A stretch of DNA of 47,625 nucleotides, taken from IMG/VR virus record IMGVR_UViG_3300025000_000028, positions 1 through 47,625 of that record; one strand, given 5' to 3'. Below the pieces are notes generated by a model that searched no databases, was not told the DNA's origin, and worked only from the letters and a program-made list of their open reading frames with translations. Shown piece by piece: positions 1 through 7,908 of the stretch. The translations under genes were made by a program, and so were the position numbers. Position 1 is the stretch's first letter, and the number at the start of each line of letters is the position of its first letter. The stretch is from a virus.

Positions 1-127
1 AAAAAGATTTTCTTTAGTTCTGTTGGGGGAAGATATTTCTTTATGATTCTTCCTGTTCAATTCGATACATAGTTCACTTGTATGTATCTTCATTGCTTTG
101 CTCTGTGGTAGGCTGTCATATAGCAAA
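1..127. repeat. Terminal direct repeat, left copy
   Basis: Bases 1-127 are identical to 47499-47625. A 127-base exact overlap at both contig ends is what a k=127 assembly graph gives for a circular molecule. It is therefore best read as evidence of circularity (unique length 47,498), not as a biological terminal repeat. A circularly permuted, headful-packaged genome would give the same picture. Confidence 0.95.
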
Positions 128-179
128 CTCATTCGATTTTTGCTAACTGAGGCAGACTACATACGATTACTTCTATCAT
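1..179 (-). CDS. Small HTH-like protein crossing the circular junction (5' part)
   Basis: With UGA as Gly an ORF starts at ATG 177-179, runs off base 1 and continues at 47498 on the other end, stopping at 47459-47461. The joined product is about 70 aa. It holds a block resembling small phage DNA-binding proteins (LAKIEGVCYMTAYHRAKQG, then a basic beta-like stretch ending KKYLPPTELKKIF). The stop overlaps the start of the ParB-like gene, suggesting translational coupling. A promoter at 222-249 lies upstream. The helix-turn-helix reading is inference from sequence pattern only. Confidence 0.6.
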
Positions 180-221
180 TTTTCTGTTCTGGTTAGGTTG
201 TGTTAAAGTAGTTCTGTTTTT

Positions 222-249
222 ATTATACGTTTTTTAAGAAAAAGTCAAT
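222..249 (-). promoter_or_regulatory. Phage promoter P1
   Basis: Minus-strand -35 TTGACT (243-248), spacer 15, -10 TATAAT (222-227), with the internal TTTTCTTAAA block shared with the other phage promoters. It points towards base 1 and across the junction to the HTH-like ORF and the ParB-like gene. It overlaps the 3' end of the 234-581 gene. Confidence 0.75.
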
Positions 250-581
250 TTTTCTATAATAGATTTTTCAGTTTTCTCAATTCTTCAAGAACTTCATCTC
301 AGAATTCAAATTTCTTCTCTGTTCTTTCCTTTTTTATATCTATTTCCACATTTATTCATCAGGTTGGTTCTGGTCAGTCTTGTCCAAAAATAGTCTCACT
401 CAGGGGTATTTACCCAAATGAATTTGTTAATTAACTCCATCCAACTGATTCTTATTATCAAAGTACTCTGTGTTTGTAAAGAGCCTTTCTGCTTTATAGA
501 ATTATAAAGCCATTTAGTGCTTACTTCTCTTGGGAGTAAATCCAACCATTCCCGTCCTGTTTTTTCTATTGCCATATCCAT
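234..581 (-). CDS. Hypothetical protein, 115 aa
   Basis: ATG at 579-581, TAA at 234-236, four UGA codons read as Gly in the C-terminal half. The N-terminal half contains EKTGREWLDLLPREVSTKWL, an amphipathic stretch of the kind seen in small phage regulatory or early proteins. The C-terminus is Lys/Arg-rich. No family recognised. It is the last gene of the small-gene run that reads leftward from promoter P2, and its stop lies inside promoter P1. Confidence 0.65.
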
Positions 582-584
582 ATG

Positions 585-719
585 TTATTCTTTTATAGTT
601 ATCCATCTACCATTTGGTAGTTGTTTTTTGAGTAATTTCTTCCCTTTCTTCGTCTTGTAAAGAGTTTGAGTCAATCAGTCTCATCATTCTCAAAGTCTTT
701 CGTGGGTTCAATTTAACAT
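585..719 (-). CDS. Small basic hypothetical protein, 44 aa
   Basis: ATG 717-719 to TAA 585-587, with five UGA codons as Gly in the first third (HERLGEGGDGLTQTL), then a lysine-rich tail. It ends four bases before the next gene. No family recognised; accepted because it fits exactly between its neighbours in a packed operon. Confidence 0.45.
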
Positions 720-720
720 A

Positions 721-876
721 TTAGGATTTTATTATTGCTAAAGCCTTATCTCTGCAAGTTTTGCAAATTCAGTGGGTTGTAGTATATCAATCTCTCTCGA
801 ATGCTTTGGTCAGCTTCTTTTCCGAATCACACCAAGCACATATCTTAATATATTCTTCTTGGTTATTGTTGCACAT
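721..876 (-). CDS. Small zinc-ribbon-like protein, 51 aa
   Basis: Start at 874-876, stop TAA 721-723. Two CxxC knuckles, CAWC and CKTC, about 25 residues apart, suggest a zinc-binding mini-domain. Such small zinc ribbons are common among phage early proteins that bind nucleic acid or host polymerase, but no role can be assigned from sequence. Two UGA codons fall between the knuckles. Confidence 0.6.
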
Positions 877-930
877 CTATCCTATTGTTTCAATTAAATT
901 TATTTTTATCTCGTACATATCTTTACTGTG

Positions 931-1248
931 TTATTCTTCATTAGTGTTTGTTTTAAGTTCTTTAATTATCTTAGTAAGCATTCTTCTTTCTGCATTAATC
1001 CTTCATCTAGCCATACTTCAATATTGGCAGGTTTTCTCTTTGCTCACATAACAATCTTCTAGTTTCTTAACTTCTTCTGTTATCCTTTCTCTTTCTTCCT
1101 CCTTTCATTTCTTATATCTATCATTGAGGAGGGAATTTATAAAATATAGGTAGTCAATTTCATCATTTTTATTAAAGTCTTCATATGCTACATATTTCAT
1201 AGCTTCTTTCCTCTCTTCTTCTGTCAGCTCTATATTCTCTGTGTTCAT
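931..1248 (-). CDS. Charged hypothetical protein with Cys pair, 105 aa
   Basis: ATG 1246-1248 to TAA 931-933. Acidic N-terminus (TEEERKEAMKYVAYEDF), a Glu/Lys/Arg-rich helical centre and a later region with two Cys residues around KLEDCYVSKEKTCQYG. Probably soluble and largely helical. No family recognised. It starts two bases before the stop of the upstream gene. Confidence 0.6.
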
Positions 1249-1249
1249 A

Positions 1250-1429
1250 CTATTTTTGATTAATTTTAATAAGCTGTTGTAGCCAAGGTAGGATTTTATA
1301 ATAGTCTTTATCAGATATATAAAATCTACTATTAAACCACCCTTTATCTTCCTTAAAATTCATTCATTCCATATTTAGCTTATGACGTAGTGCTTTTCTA
1401 TATCATCATCAACATTCTGTATACTTCAT
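1250..1429 (-). CDS. Hypothetical protein, 59 aa
   Basis: ATG 1427-1429 to TAG 1250-1252. Three consecutive UGA codons give a CGGGY stretch at residues 6-10. The rest is basic and aromatic (NSRFYISDKDYYKILPWLQQ). No family recognised. Confidence 0.5.
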
Positions 1430-1440
1430 AGTAGGTTTAG

Positions 1441-1794
1441 TTAATGAGGTAAATTATTTATTTTTGATAGATTTCTTTGAAAAGTATGATACTCGCAATA
1501 TGTTTTTGAATATTGTTTTAAACTGGGTTTGCTTATATTTTTGAGATAATATGCTCACATAGAGTATCTTCCTCAGTCGTCATCTTGTATCATATTTATA
1601 TTTATTCCACAATGACTATCATTAGTTTTTTCAAATGATACTATCGTTAATTTTGAATTATCCAATAAACAAATAATTTTATCTCATATTTCATACACTC
1701 AATCTCATTCACTAATACTGCTACAGAATATCTTAGTAATTTTACCATTATTAATATAAAGGGTTTCTTCTATTCAGAAGATAGTGTTTTGCAT
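1441..1794 (-). CDS. Hypothetical protein, 117 aa
   Basis: ATG 1792-1794 to TAA 1441-1443, with several UGA codons (SEGDGVYEIGDKI, DDDGGRYSMGAYY). A beta-rich N-terminus and two Cys residues are visible; there is no membrane segment. It overlaps the end of the upstream 110-aa gene by a few bases. No family recognised. Confidence 0.6.
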
Positions 1795-1797
1795 CCA

Positions 1798-2130
1798 TTA
1801 TTTAATAAGGTTATAGAGATAGAGTGAGGGGTTGTCGAGATTAATCAATAATTCATTTTCCCAATCTTGTCAATATTTATCCTTCTTTAATAATAGTTCC
1901 GAATTATGTTTTACTAGATGTACTTTGTACTTATCCATAAACTCTTGAGTGAAGATTATCTCTCGTTCATCTCTTTTTCATTCATATTGATAACCATTGG
2001 TGGTTTTTGCAATATCGTGTCAGAAATTATTACTGAGAGATATATCAAATCAATGTGATTTTAAATTATATCCTATCTTCTCACATATTATCTTCAACAT
2101 CTCGTGAGTTGTTAGTTCTTTAGTGGTCAT
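1798..2130 (-). CDS. Hypothetical protein, 110 aa
   Basis: ATG 2128-2130 to TAA 1798-1800. Opens with an alpha-helical block (TTKELTTHEMLKIICEKIGYNL), followed by SLSNNFGHDIAKTTNGYQYE and a charged C-terminal half. The N-terminal pattern could be a small winged-helix or protein-interaction module, but no family is recognised. Confidence 0.6.
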
Positions 2131-2139
2131 ATTTATTTA

Positions 2140-2229
2140 TTACGAATAAAAACTATAGTTAAAAGTATAAATCATGTAGCATTTCTCTTTCTTTTTGCAA
2201 CCTTCTCAGTTACACATTGATATATCCAT
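2140..2229 (-). CDS. Cys-rich micro-protein, 29 aa
   Basis: ATG 2227-2229 to TAA 2140-2142. The core CNGEGCKKKEKCYMIY resembles tiny phage proteins with spaced cysteines (C-x4-C-x5-C) that probably bind a metal. It fits exactly between two better-supported genes. Existence is plausible, function unknown. Confidence 0.4.
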
Positions 2230-2234
2230 ATAGG

Positions 2235-2621
2235 TTATTTGATTAATGAAATAAAGAAGTCTTCTAATGTTTCGTTGTAGATAGCATCTGCTTGGAATAT
2301 TCTGAATTTCCTTGCTATATCTGGAGAGTAAAACATATCAATCATAGCAGGTGGAGAATTTTTCCCTTTTTCGTTCATAGTTTTTACTATATATTTGTAG
2401 AACGCGTCTATAAACGGGCGAGAAGTTATTATTCTAATTAATTTATCTCTTGATATTTCCATACTTCAAGTTTTAATTAATGAGTTTTCATATTTAAGAT
2501 ACACCCTATTCCCACTTATAAATACTCAAACTGTATTTGTTTTTCATTCTAAGTTAGTGATAAACTGTCCCCCATTCTCTATCGCTATTTTCAATATAGC
2601 TTCTATTGTTTCTTTTTTCAT
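2235..2621 (-). CDS. Hypothetical protein, 128 aa
   Basis: ATG 2619-2621 to TAA 2235-2237. The frame is continuous only if three UGA codons (ITNLEGKTN, TVGVF, IKTGSMEIS) are read as Gly; with the standard code only the last 75 residues survive. Mixed alpha/beta, no membrane segment, no family recognised. Confidence 0.65.
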
Positions 2622-2622
2622 A

Positions 2623-2865
2623 CTATCTTATATTAAATGCTAATGTTGTGGTTGGAGTAGATAGGTAGAATATACTTATTATTATCATTGCCTTGCGTTT
2701 TTTCATTTCAGGGGAATATTTAGCTTTTAGGGTTTCAAACCCTTCTAGGAGCTTATTTCTTATGGTTTTGGGTGCTTCGGGTAAATCTTGTAGGAAGTAA
2801 TCTTGTAGGATTTTGCTTTTTCTGAATATCCTCTTGATTTTCCTTGCCTTTATCCAATTATTCAT
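2623..2865 (-). CDS. Basic protein with C-terminal hydrophobic segment, 80 aa
   Basis: ATG 2863-2865 to TAG 2623-2625. Strongly basic N-terminus (KARKIKRIFRKSK), a helical centre, and a C-terminal hydrophobic stretch AMIIISIFYLSTPTTTLAF that could be a tail anchor. It starts inside the 3' end of the next upstream gene. No family recognised. Confidence 0.6.
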   Translation of the reverse strand: MNNWIKARKIKRIFRKSKILQDYFLQDLPEAPKTIRNKLLEGFETLKAKYSPEMKKRKAMIIISIFYLSTPTTTLAFNIR

Positions 2866-2983
2866 TTGAGGCTGTTACAGAATAAGGATTAGCATCATTA
2901 GAATTACAATAGTTTACTGAATTGTAGATTCATTGTGCTAATATTGCTATGATTACTGCAATAGTTATCTGTATCTGTTTCAT
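2858..2983 (-). CDS. Small secreted or membrane peptide, 41 aa
   Basis: ATG 2981-2983 to TAA 2858-2860. The N-terminus KQIQITIAVIIAILAQGIY is a signal-peptide- or anchor-like hydrophobic helix, followed by a short polar tail with one Cys. Probably inserted in or exported across the host membrane. Function unknown. Confidence 0.5.
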
Positions 2984-3069
2984 ACTTTGTTTATTAAAAA
3001 GTAGGTAGGGGGCTTGGATTTTAAACCGAAGGTTCATTGGGATTTTATCCGCACCCCCATATCTGCCTT

Positions 3070-3183
3070 TTAAACAGTCTGCTTCAATTTTAGTTCAGCA
3101 TCAGACATCTCTTCGATGTTCTGGTTCTCATCAGTCCTGATAGTTTTTGTTAACCAAAGATTAACGAATTTATCCTTTGTCAT
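3070..3183 (-). CDS. Small hypothetical protein, 37 aa
   Basis: ATG 3181-3183 to TAA 3070-3072; no UGA codon. Polar, probably helical (RTDENQNIEEMSDAELKLK). Supported only by position and compact spacing. The roughly 85 bases downstream (2984-3069) hold no ORF and no clear signal. Confidence 0.4.
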   Translation of the reverse strand: MTKDKFVNLWLTKTIRTDENQNIEEMSDAELKLKQTV

Positions 3184-3200
3184 AATAGGGTAATTAAAAA

Positions 3201-3392
3201 TTAAAAAGTTTGTTCAACCTGAATTAATCTTCTGTTCCATACTCGTAGGCTGTGTTTCAAGAATGAAATCATCTTATCCTTATGTTGGTATCTGTTGGTT
3301 ACAGAAAGTTTAAGTCTCTCGATGGCTATTTCTATCCTGATTATCTTATCAAGGATTTTAGCTGACATTATGTCGTGTTTTGATTGTGTCAT
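3201..3392 (-). CDS. Small basic helical protein, 63 aa
   Basis: ATG 3390-3392 to TAA 3201-3203. Predicted almost entirely helical (SAKILDKIIRIEIAIERLK), basic, no UGA codon. A small coiled-coil or helical-hairpin binding protein is possible. No family recognised. Confidence 0.55.
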   Translation of the reverse strand: MTQSKHDIMSAKILDKIIRIEIAIERLKLSVTNRYQHKDKMISFLKHSLRVWNRRLIQVEQTF

Positions 3393-3394
3393 AA

Positions 3395-3589
3395 TTACTG
3401 TGTTAGTAATATATTGGTTAATTCTTCTGTGGTTGTGTGTCTTAGTGTCTCCTTATTCTTCTCTACAAATTCAAGTGTATCTTTCAGTTTTCGGGTAAAT
3501 CCTGTTCAGAGGATTTCAGATAGGAAGTCTAATTCTTGTATTATTTCCTCGTCTGTTTGAGTGGCTAGTGTTTTTTCTGATAGAATCAT
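3395..3589 (-). CDS. Hypothetical protein, 64 aa
   Basis: ATG 3587-3589 to TAA 3395-3397, with one UGA in SEILGTGFTRK. Acidic, helical. It ends two bases before the next gene. No family recognised. Confidence 0.5.
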
Positions 3590-3601
3590 AGTCTTTTAAT
3601 G

Positions 3602-3919
3602 TTAAAGAGTTTCAAGTAAAAGTGTCCAGTTGCAGTATATGGTGTTGTTTATATCTCAGGTGTTACACCCATAGACATCTCAAGTCTTTATCATATATTG
3701 GTTCTCAATTCCGACCTTATCTATATGCGGTAGCTTTCAGTATATGAGATATGTTGAACCTTTAGGGTAAGAGTTGTTGATATATTCTATCATACAGTCT
3801 GTTGTTCATTTTCATATCGTTTTAGCTAGTACATATTTTGAGAGGGGGAATAGGATTAGCTCTCAGATAAGAATTGTATAAAAAGCTGTGAGTATCAATC
3901 TTTTTGTTTTTGTTTTCAA
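3602..3919 (-). CDS. Membrane-anchored or secreted protein, 105 aa, TTG start
   Basis: No ATG is available. The best start is TTG at 3917-3919, giving KTKTKR followed by a hydrophobic helix (LILTAFYTILIGELILF), which is a signal or anchor sequence. The following domain has several Cys (DCMIEYINN, YGCNTGDINN, YCNW) and could form disulphides outside the membrane. It is the first gene after promoter P2 (3977-4004). Function unknown; a surface protein acting on host or competing phage is possible but unproven. Confidence 0.55.
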
Positions 3920-3976
3920 AATTAATTGGTTTAGTGAATAAATGGTTGGTCTTATTTTTTGCAACTCAACACAACC

Positions 3977-4004
3977 ATTATAATCACTTATTTAAGAAAA
4001 GCAA
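3977..4004 (-). promoter_or_regulatory. Phage promoter P2
   Basis: -35 TTGCTT (3999-4004), spacer 16, -10 TATAAT (3977-3982), preceded upstream by an A8 tract and including the shared TTGCTTTTCTTAAA block. Directs transcription of the small-gene run below 3.92 kb. Confidence 0.85.
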
Positions 4005-4011
4005 GTTTTTT

Positions 4012-4359
4012 TTATACTTTTTTTCAAAAAACTTCAACAATCGCTTTTATAAGCCTTCTCCAGTATGGTAGTTTTTCTGGCTCTGTTATAACTGGTTTTG
4101 TATTATCTATCAGTAAGCTCTTAGGGTTATAATATCAGCTCAATGAGGGTAAGTCCTCATATTCTGTTGTGTAGAGCTTATCAGTAGGAGAATAGTATAT
4201 CTCGTGATTACGCCTACATTCTGTCTTTATCTTGTGTCTTACCAATAATCATTCCTTGGTATAGAACTTAAGGGTAGAGTCAATGGCTATGTCTGATATG
4301 CCTACCAATCATTTAAAGCTGTATATATCAAACTCTGACCCCTTGCCAAATCTTTTCAT
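4012..4359 (-). CDS. Hypothetical protein, 115 aa
   Basis: ATG 4357-4359 to TAA 4012-4014. Contains several UGA glycines (YSFKGLVGISDIA, YTKEGLLVRH, SLSGYYN). Mixed composition, no membrane helix. Its last codons form the A-tract just upstream of promoter P2, so gene end and promoter are fused. It follows the vWA gene and is probably cotranscribed with the ATPase-vWA pair. Confidence 0.6.
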
Positions 4360-4418
4360 ATCGTCTAGGATTTTTCCCTAGCTCAACAATTTAAATGCTT
4401 CCCCATAATTAAAAAAGG

Positions 4419-5231
4419 TTATTTAATAATAGTCTTTAGGTACGTTACCATCTTTGGGTATATCTCATTGGCATCATTGATCTCTACGAACTTGTGTCCT
4501 GCTGATTCATATTGTTTTCTAGGATTATCAGTCTGTATTAAGAAGGATACTATATCTATCCCTTCTCTCTTGTATTTCTTGAGTAAATCAGGTTGAGTTC
4601 TCTCATTGTATTTATCCCAGCAATGTCCAGATAATACCCAGTTCTTATCCATAAATTTACTTCTCATCTCTGTCACTCAATCCTGTAGAAGCATTATTAT
4701 CTTTCCTCATTCTTTTTTCTTTAATCTAGTGACGGCTGATTGCATACTGGATATCTCCCAAGTTCAATACCAAGCTTCATCTAGGGGGTTTATATTGAAT
4801 CATTCCCTATAATCAGTGATATAGTTCAGTCAGTTTATGGTCTCATAACCTATTTGTCTTGAACATATCTTTTCATATTCCGAGAATGACAGCATCATAA
4901 ATTCTCTAGGGGATATTATCTTCTCCGAGCAGTTGAATATGCGGATATTAATATCACAAACATATTGGAGGATAGATATTATATTCTTTGTCGCTAGGAA
5001 TGACTGTTCTGCTCTAGGTCCATAGAACATACTCTTACTTCAATCTAGGAGTATCTCTACGGAGTAGTTCTTCTCGCTTTTACCAGTCTTTTCGCTGAAT
5101 AGTTTTGCAGATGTCTTAAAGAAAGATAATCTGTTGGTTTCTAATCTTCCTCTTTTCGAGAGAGTTCGTCTCTCGAAAAGGTTATCTTTGAAGATTTTCT
5201 TAATATGGTGCAGTGCCTGTGCTTCTGTCAT
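4419..5231 (-). CDS. vWA-domain protein (CobT/MoxR-partner type), 270 aa
   Basis: One continuous frame from ATG 5229-5231 to TAA 4419-4421 once UGA is Gly; with the standard code it breaks into three pieces. Residues 63-67, DGSKS, match the metal-ion-dependent adhesion site (DxSxS) of von Willebrand factor A domains, preceded by a strand (NYSVEILL). A second strand ends in IIMLLQDGVTEM and a late strand GIDIVSFLIQTD fits the Rossmann-like vWA fold. Note that the Gly of DGSKS is encoded by UGA. It starts 12 bases after the stop of the MoxR-type ATPase gene. In known MoxR-vWA and CobS-CobT pairs the two proteins form a metal-dependent chaperone or insertase, so a joint remodelling complex is inferred. 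The target is unknown. Confidence 0.85.
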
Positions 5232-5243
5232 TGTGATTTTAGA

Positions 5244-6842
5244 TTAAGAGATGAGTTTTTTGAGTTCTTCAAACTTCTGTACTTGTACTTTAAGTTCGTG
5301 ATTTTCTTTGATTGCCTCATCCAGTTGGTTTTCCTTGTATATAAGAGCTTCTTGATATTCCTCTAGCTTTTTCTTATTATCAACAGCACTTTGCATTGTT
5401 CTCTTTATACTTTCAATCTCACTTACTATCTCGTTTGATTTCTGGATAGTTATCTTTAGAACTTTTCCTGCCTCACTCTGTATCTTAGTCTTCTCTATTT
5501 CTGTCTGAATCTTATTTAGGATAACTACCTCGAAGGATTGCTCTATTTTCAGTCAGCTTTGTATAAGCTCTGCCATATAGACTAGGTCACGAGTAGAGCA
5601 GAAGTATTCTATCTGTTCTGATTGATGAAGCCTTCTTAATGCTTGTCAGATTTCTGTAATTCTTAGTATCTGACCACCCATCTTTGGGAATTTCTTACCT
5701 AGTAACTCTCTTTCTTTCTCTTGTGATAGAACATCTATCTGGAGCATAAGGAAACGGGATAGGGTAGCTGGGTTGAAGTCCTTAGTACCTATATACTTGT
5801 CAGAAGGGTTGGCGGTTCAGAATAGTCTTGTATCAGGATGAGGTATGATTACCTCTCAGTCCTTTTCAGCAAGAAGTATATGTCCTAGCTTTCCGTGATT
5901 ACTTTCTGCTAGTGCTTGGATAACGAATAAGACCTCAGGCAATGCTGCATTTATCTCATCTAGGAGAATCCAATGTCAATATCTTAAGGCTGTTACCATT
6001 GGTCAGTCTTGCCAGATAGTCTCTCCTCATATAAGTACATACTTTCCGATGAGCTCTTCCCTACCTGTCTGTCAGTTTAGATTGATACGGACTAGTTCTT
6101 TACCTTTCTTCTTGGCTTCGTGTCTTACTAGGGTAGTCTTACCTGTTCAGGTCTCTCAGATAAGTAGTAGAGGGATATTAGCTTTTACAGCACAATCAAT
6201 TATCTCTAGTTCCTTCTCATTGTTGACAACACCATCTTGTTCTTCCTCCTCCTCTTTCTTTTTCTCTTCTTCCTTTTCCTTCTCACCTTCTTTCTGTTCT
6301 CCTTCACCTTGTTTCCCTTCCTTATTTTCCTCACCTCCTTCTTTCTGTTCTCCTTCTTTTCATTCTCATTGTTCATCTTTTCCTTCTCATTCTTTTTGGT
6401 CTGATTTACTTTCCTCTTTGTTTTTTCATTCAGCCTTATCTTTCTTAGCTTGTTCTTTTGCCTCTCTCTCAGCTTTCATTTCAGCTTGAGTTCTGCGAGT
6501 CTTGATTTCCCTACCTGTCTTGGGGTCTATTCTTGTCTTTGGTCTCTCTTTTTGTTCTCAGTCTTTCTCTTTTCCTTCTTCTTGTCCTTCTTCTTGAGTT
6601 TCTTCATCAAGGATATCTTGAACTTCTTCTGCTAGAGAAGGCGGGGTTGTTAACATCTCTTTTGAATAAGAGAATCATATGCACCCTTTAAGTTGGACAG
6701 TATCTCCGTGAGTAGTAGATATAACTGTTGTTCTTCATTTTGGCATTCAGTCTCTGAACGTTAAGACTCAATATTGTTTGTTTGGTTCAAGGTCTTCTCT
6801 GATATAAACCTCTTCTCCTGCTATATATTTTAATTGTTCCAT
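5244..6842 (-). CDS. MoxR/CobS-type AAA+ ATPase, 532 aa
   Basis: ATG 6840-6842 to TAA 5244-5246. Walker A GETGTGKT at residues 229-236, with Gly229 and Gly232 both encoded by UGA. MoxR/CobS signature RINLNGQTGREELIGKY follows, Walker B WILLDEINAA begins at Trp291, and a sensor-1-like RLFGTANPSDKY and an LSRF arginine element come later. Residues about 85-205 are an extraordinarily charged Glu/Lys-rich low-complexity insert, probably disordered. The C-terminal about 130 residues are a long coiled coil. MoxR ATPases act with vWA proteins to remodel or metallate client proteins; the vWA partner is the next gene. The leader carries a 9-base triple repeat (6881-6907). The client cannot be told from sequence. 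Confidence 0.93.
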
Positions 6843-6880
6843 TTTAATATGTATGTTAAATGTTAAATGGATTGGTATAT

Positions 6881-6907
6881 TTGGGGTATTTGGGGTATTT
6901 GGGGTAT
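6881..6907. repeat. Three 9-base tandem repeats in the ATPase leader
   Basis: TTGGGGTAT occurs three times in a row, 39-65 bases upstream of the ATPase start, directly after the upstream gene's stop. On the transcript it reads ATACCCCAA x3. Iterated 9-mers in a leader could be a regulator- or RNA-binding site. Confidence 0.8.
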
Positions 6908-6912
6908 TTGTT

Positions 6913-7245
6913 TTAGACTACTCAGGTTATCTCTATCTTGAAGAACTCCTTATGGAATTCCAATAAGTCTTTGTGGATGAGTCATTGTCAGATACCTTTT
7001 ATCTTTCACTCTTTTACTCATTGGAGAAAATCTAAGTACATAAGCTTTCATAGGAATTGTGCTTCCTCTTCTTGTGAGGTTAGTAATTTTCGGATAAATC
7101 ACTCTAAGACCCCGTTCTTAACCTTATCGTTGAAAACTGTCTCTTCTTCCTCTGTACTGGGAGTTTTTTCCATAACCACTTCACATTCTCAGTGAATGGT
7201 TGCGACTCCATCCTTATAGGATATCTCATATTTTAGTCAGCTCAT
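6913..7245 (-). CDS. Hypothetical protein, 110 aa
   Basis: ATG 7243-7245 to TAA 6913-6915; first gene after promoter P3. Acidic centre (EKTPSTEEEETVFNDK) and many UGA glycines towards the C-terminus (FLQGVKEGKIKGIGQGLIHK). No family recognised. Its position directly ahead of the ATPase-vWA pair suggests an accessory or adaptor role, which is inference. Confidence 0.65.
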
Positions 7246-7278
7246 ATATTTTGAATTAGAAAATAAACTAACAACCTA

Positions 7279-7306
7279 ACTATAATGGTATTTTTAAGAA
7301 AAGCAA
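7279..7306 (-). promoter_or_regulatory. Phage promoter P3
   Basis: -35 TTGCTT (7301-7306), spacer 16, -10 TATAGT (7279-7284), upstream A8 tract and TTGCTTTTCTTAAA block as in P2. Drives the 110-aa gene, the MoxR-type ATPase and the vWA gene. Confidence 0.85.
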
Positions 7307-7330
7307 GTTTTTTTTATAAAATCTTTTACC

Positions 7331-7368
7331 TTTCTATCTACTGTTGACTTTTCTATCTACTGTTGACT
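7331..7368. repeat. 19-base tandem duplication at a gene end
   Basis: TTTCTATCTACTGTTGACT occurs twice in direct succession (7331-7349 and 7350-7368), covering the last codons and stop of the 79-aa gene. Looks like a recent slippage duplication. Confidence 0.85.
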
Positions 7369-7573
7369 TTCAGTTTATCATTTCTCTTATTGCTTTCAAT
7401 TCTCTTAGCATCTGGTCTCATCTGTCTTCTTCGTGATTATATGAATTTACTTCTGCTATAGCACCTGTTACTCCAGTTCCATAAGTTCCATAAAAAAACT
7501 GTGGTGTCATCGGAATGTTGAAATAATAATTCAAGGCTGCATATAATTTTGTATCCATTTTTGTTTTATCCAT
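7334..7573 (-). CDS. Hypothetical protein, 79 aa
   Basis: ATG 7571-7573 to TAG 7334-7336. Region MTPQFFYGTYGTGVTGAIAEV followed by a charged helix (RGDQMLRELKAIREMI). The extreme C-terminus lies in a 19-base direct duplication (7331-7349, 7350-7368). As 19 is not a multiple of three, the duplication shifts frame and probably created the present stop. No family recognised. Confidence 0.55.
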
Positions 7574-7634
7574 TTTTGTTATTAATTAAGTTATAGGGAT
7601 AGCACTATCTCTAATGCTATCAATTACAAACTAA

Positions 7635-7907
7635 TTATTCACCTAGGTCTTTTTGAGCCATACATATCTCTAACATCTTTCAATCTCTGGAAAGTATACG
7701 GCAGTAATCGAACTTAGAATGGCAAGAGCCTCATTTATAGATTTTTTTATAGATTTTACTGTTCATCTTGCATTCTTCCTTATCTGTTTTAGTTCATCCA
7801 TTCTCTTCTTTGAATTTTGTGGAGTTCGTGAAGTTAGAAAGTACTATAAAGATTGCAAGGATAGCAATGAGTATAAGTAGCTCTATAAGAGTGAATCATT
7901 TTTTCAT
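7635..7907 (-). CDS. Type IV pilin-like protein with class III prepilin signal, 90 aa
   Basis: ATG 7905-7907 to TAA 7635-7637. The N-terminus MKKGFTLIELLILIAILAI is a textbook type IV prepilin/pseudopilin signal: short basic leader, Gly at -1, Phe+1, Glu+5, then a hydrophobic helix. The essential Gly4 is encoded by UGA, so the signal exists only under UGA=Gly. The rest is short, lysine-rich and has four Cys (EECKMN, GGSCHSKFDYC, EICMAQ), which may form a disulphide-bonded minor-pilin head. The start sits two bases past the stop of the SPFH-like gene, so the two are likely coupled. A phage-made (pseudo)pilin could enter the host pilus machine, for example to block pilus-dependent phages; that role is inference. 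Confidence 0.85.
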
Positions 7908-7908
7908 A

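Noticed and set aside
6049-6489. Plus-strand ORF of 146 codons, almost pure Ser/Phe/Pro
   Set aside because: Mirror image of the Glu/Lys-rich insert of the MoxR-type ATPase; low complexity artefact.
6875-6912. CRISPR-like array
   Set aside because: The repeats are contiguous 9-mers without spacers; no CRISPR array or cas gene is visible anywhere in the window.
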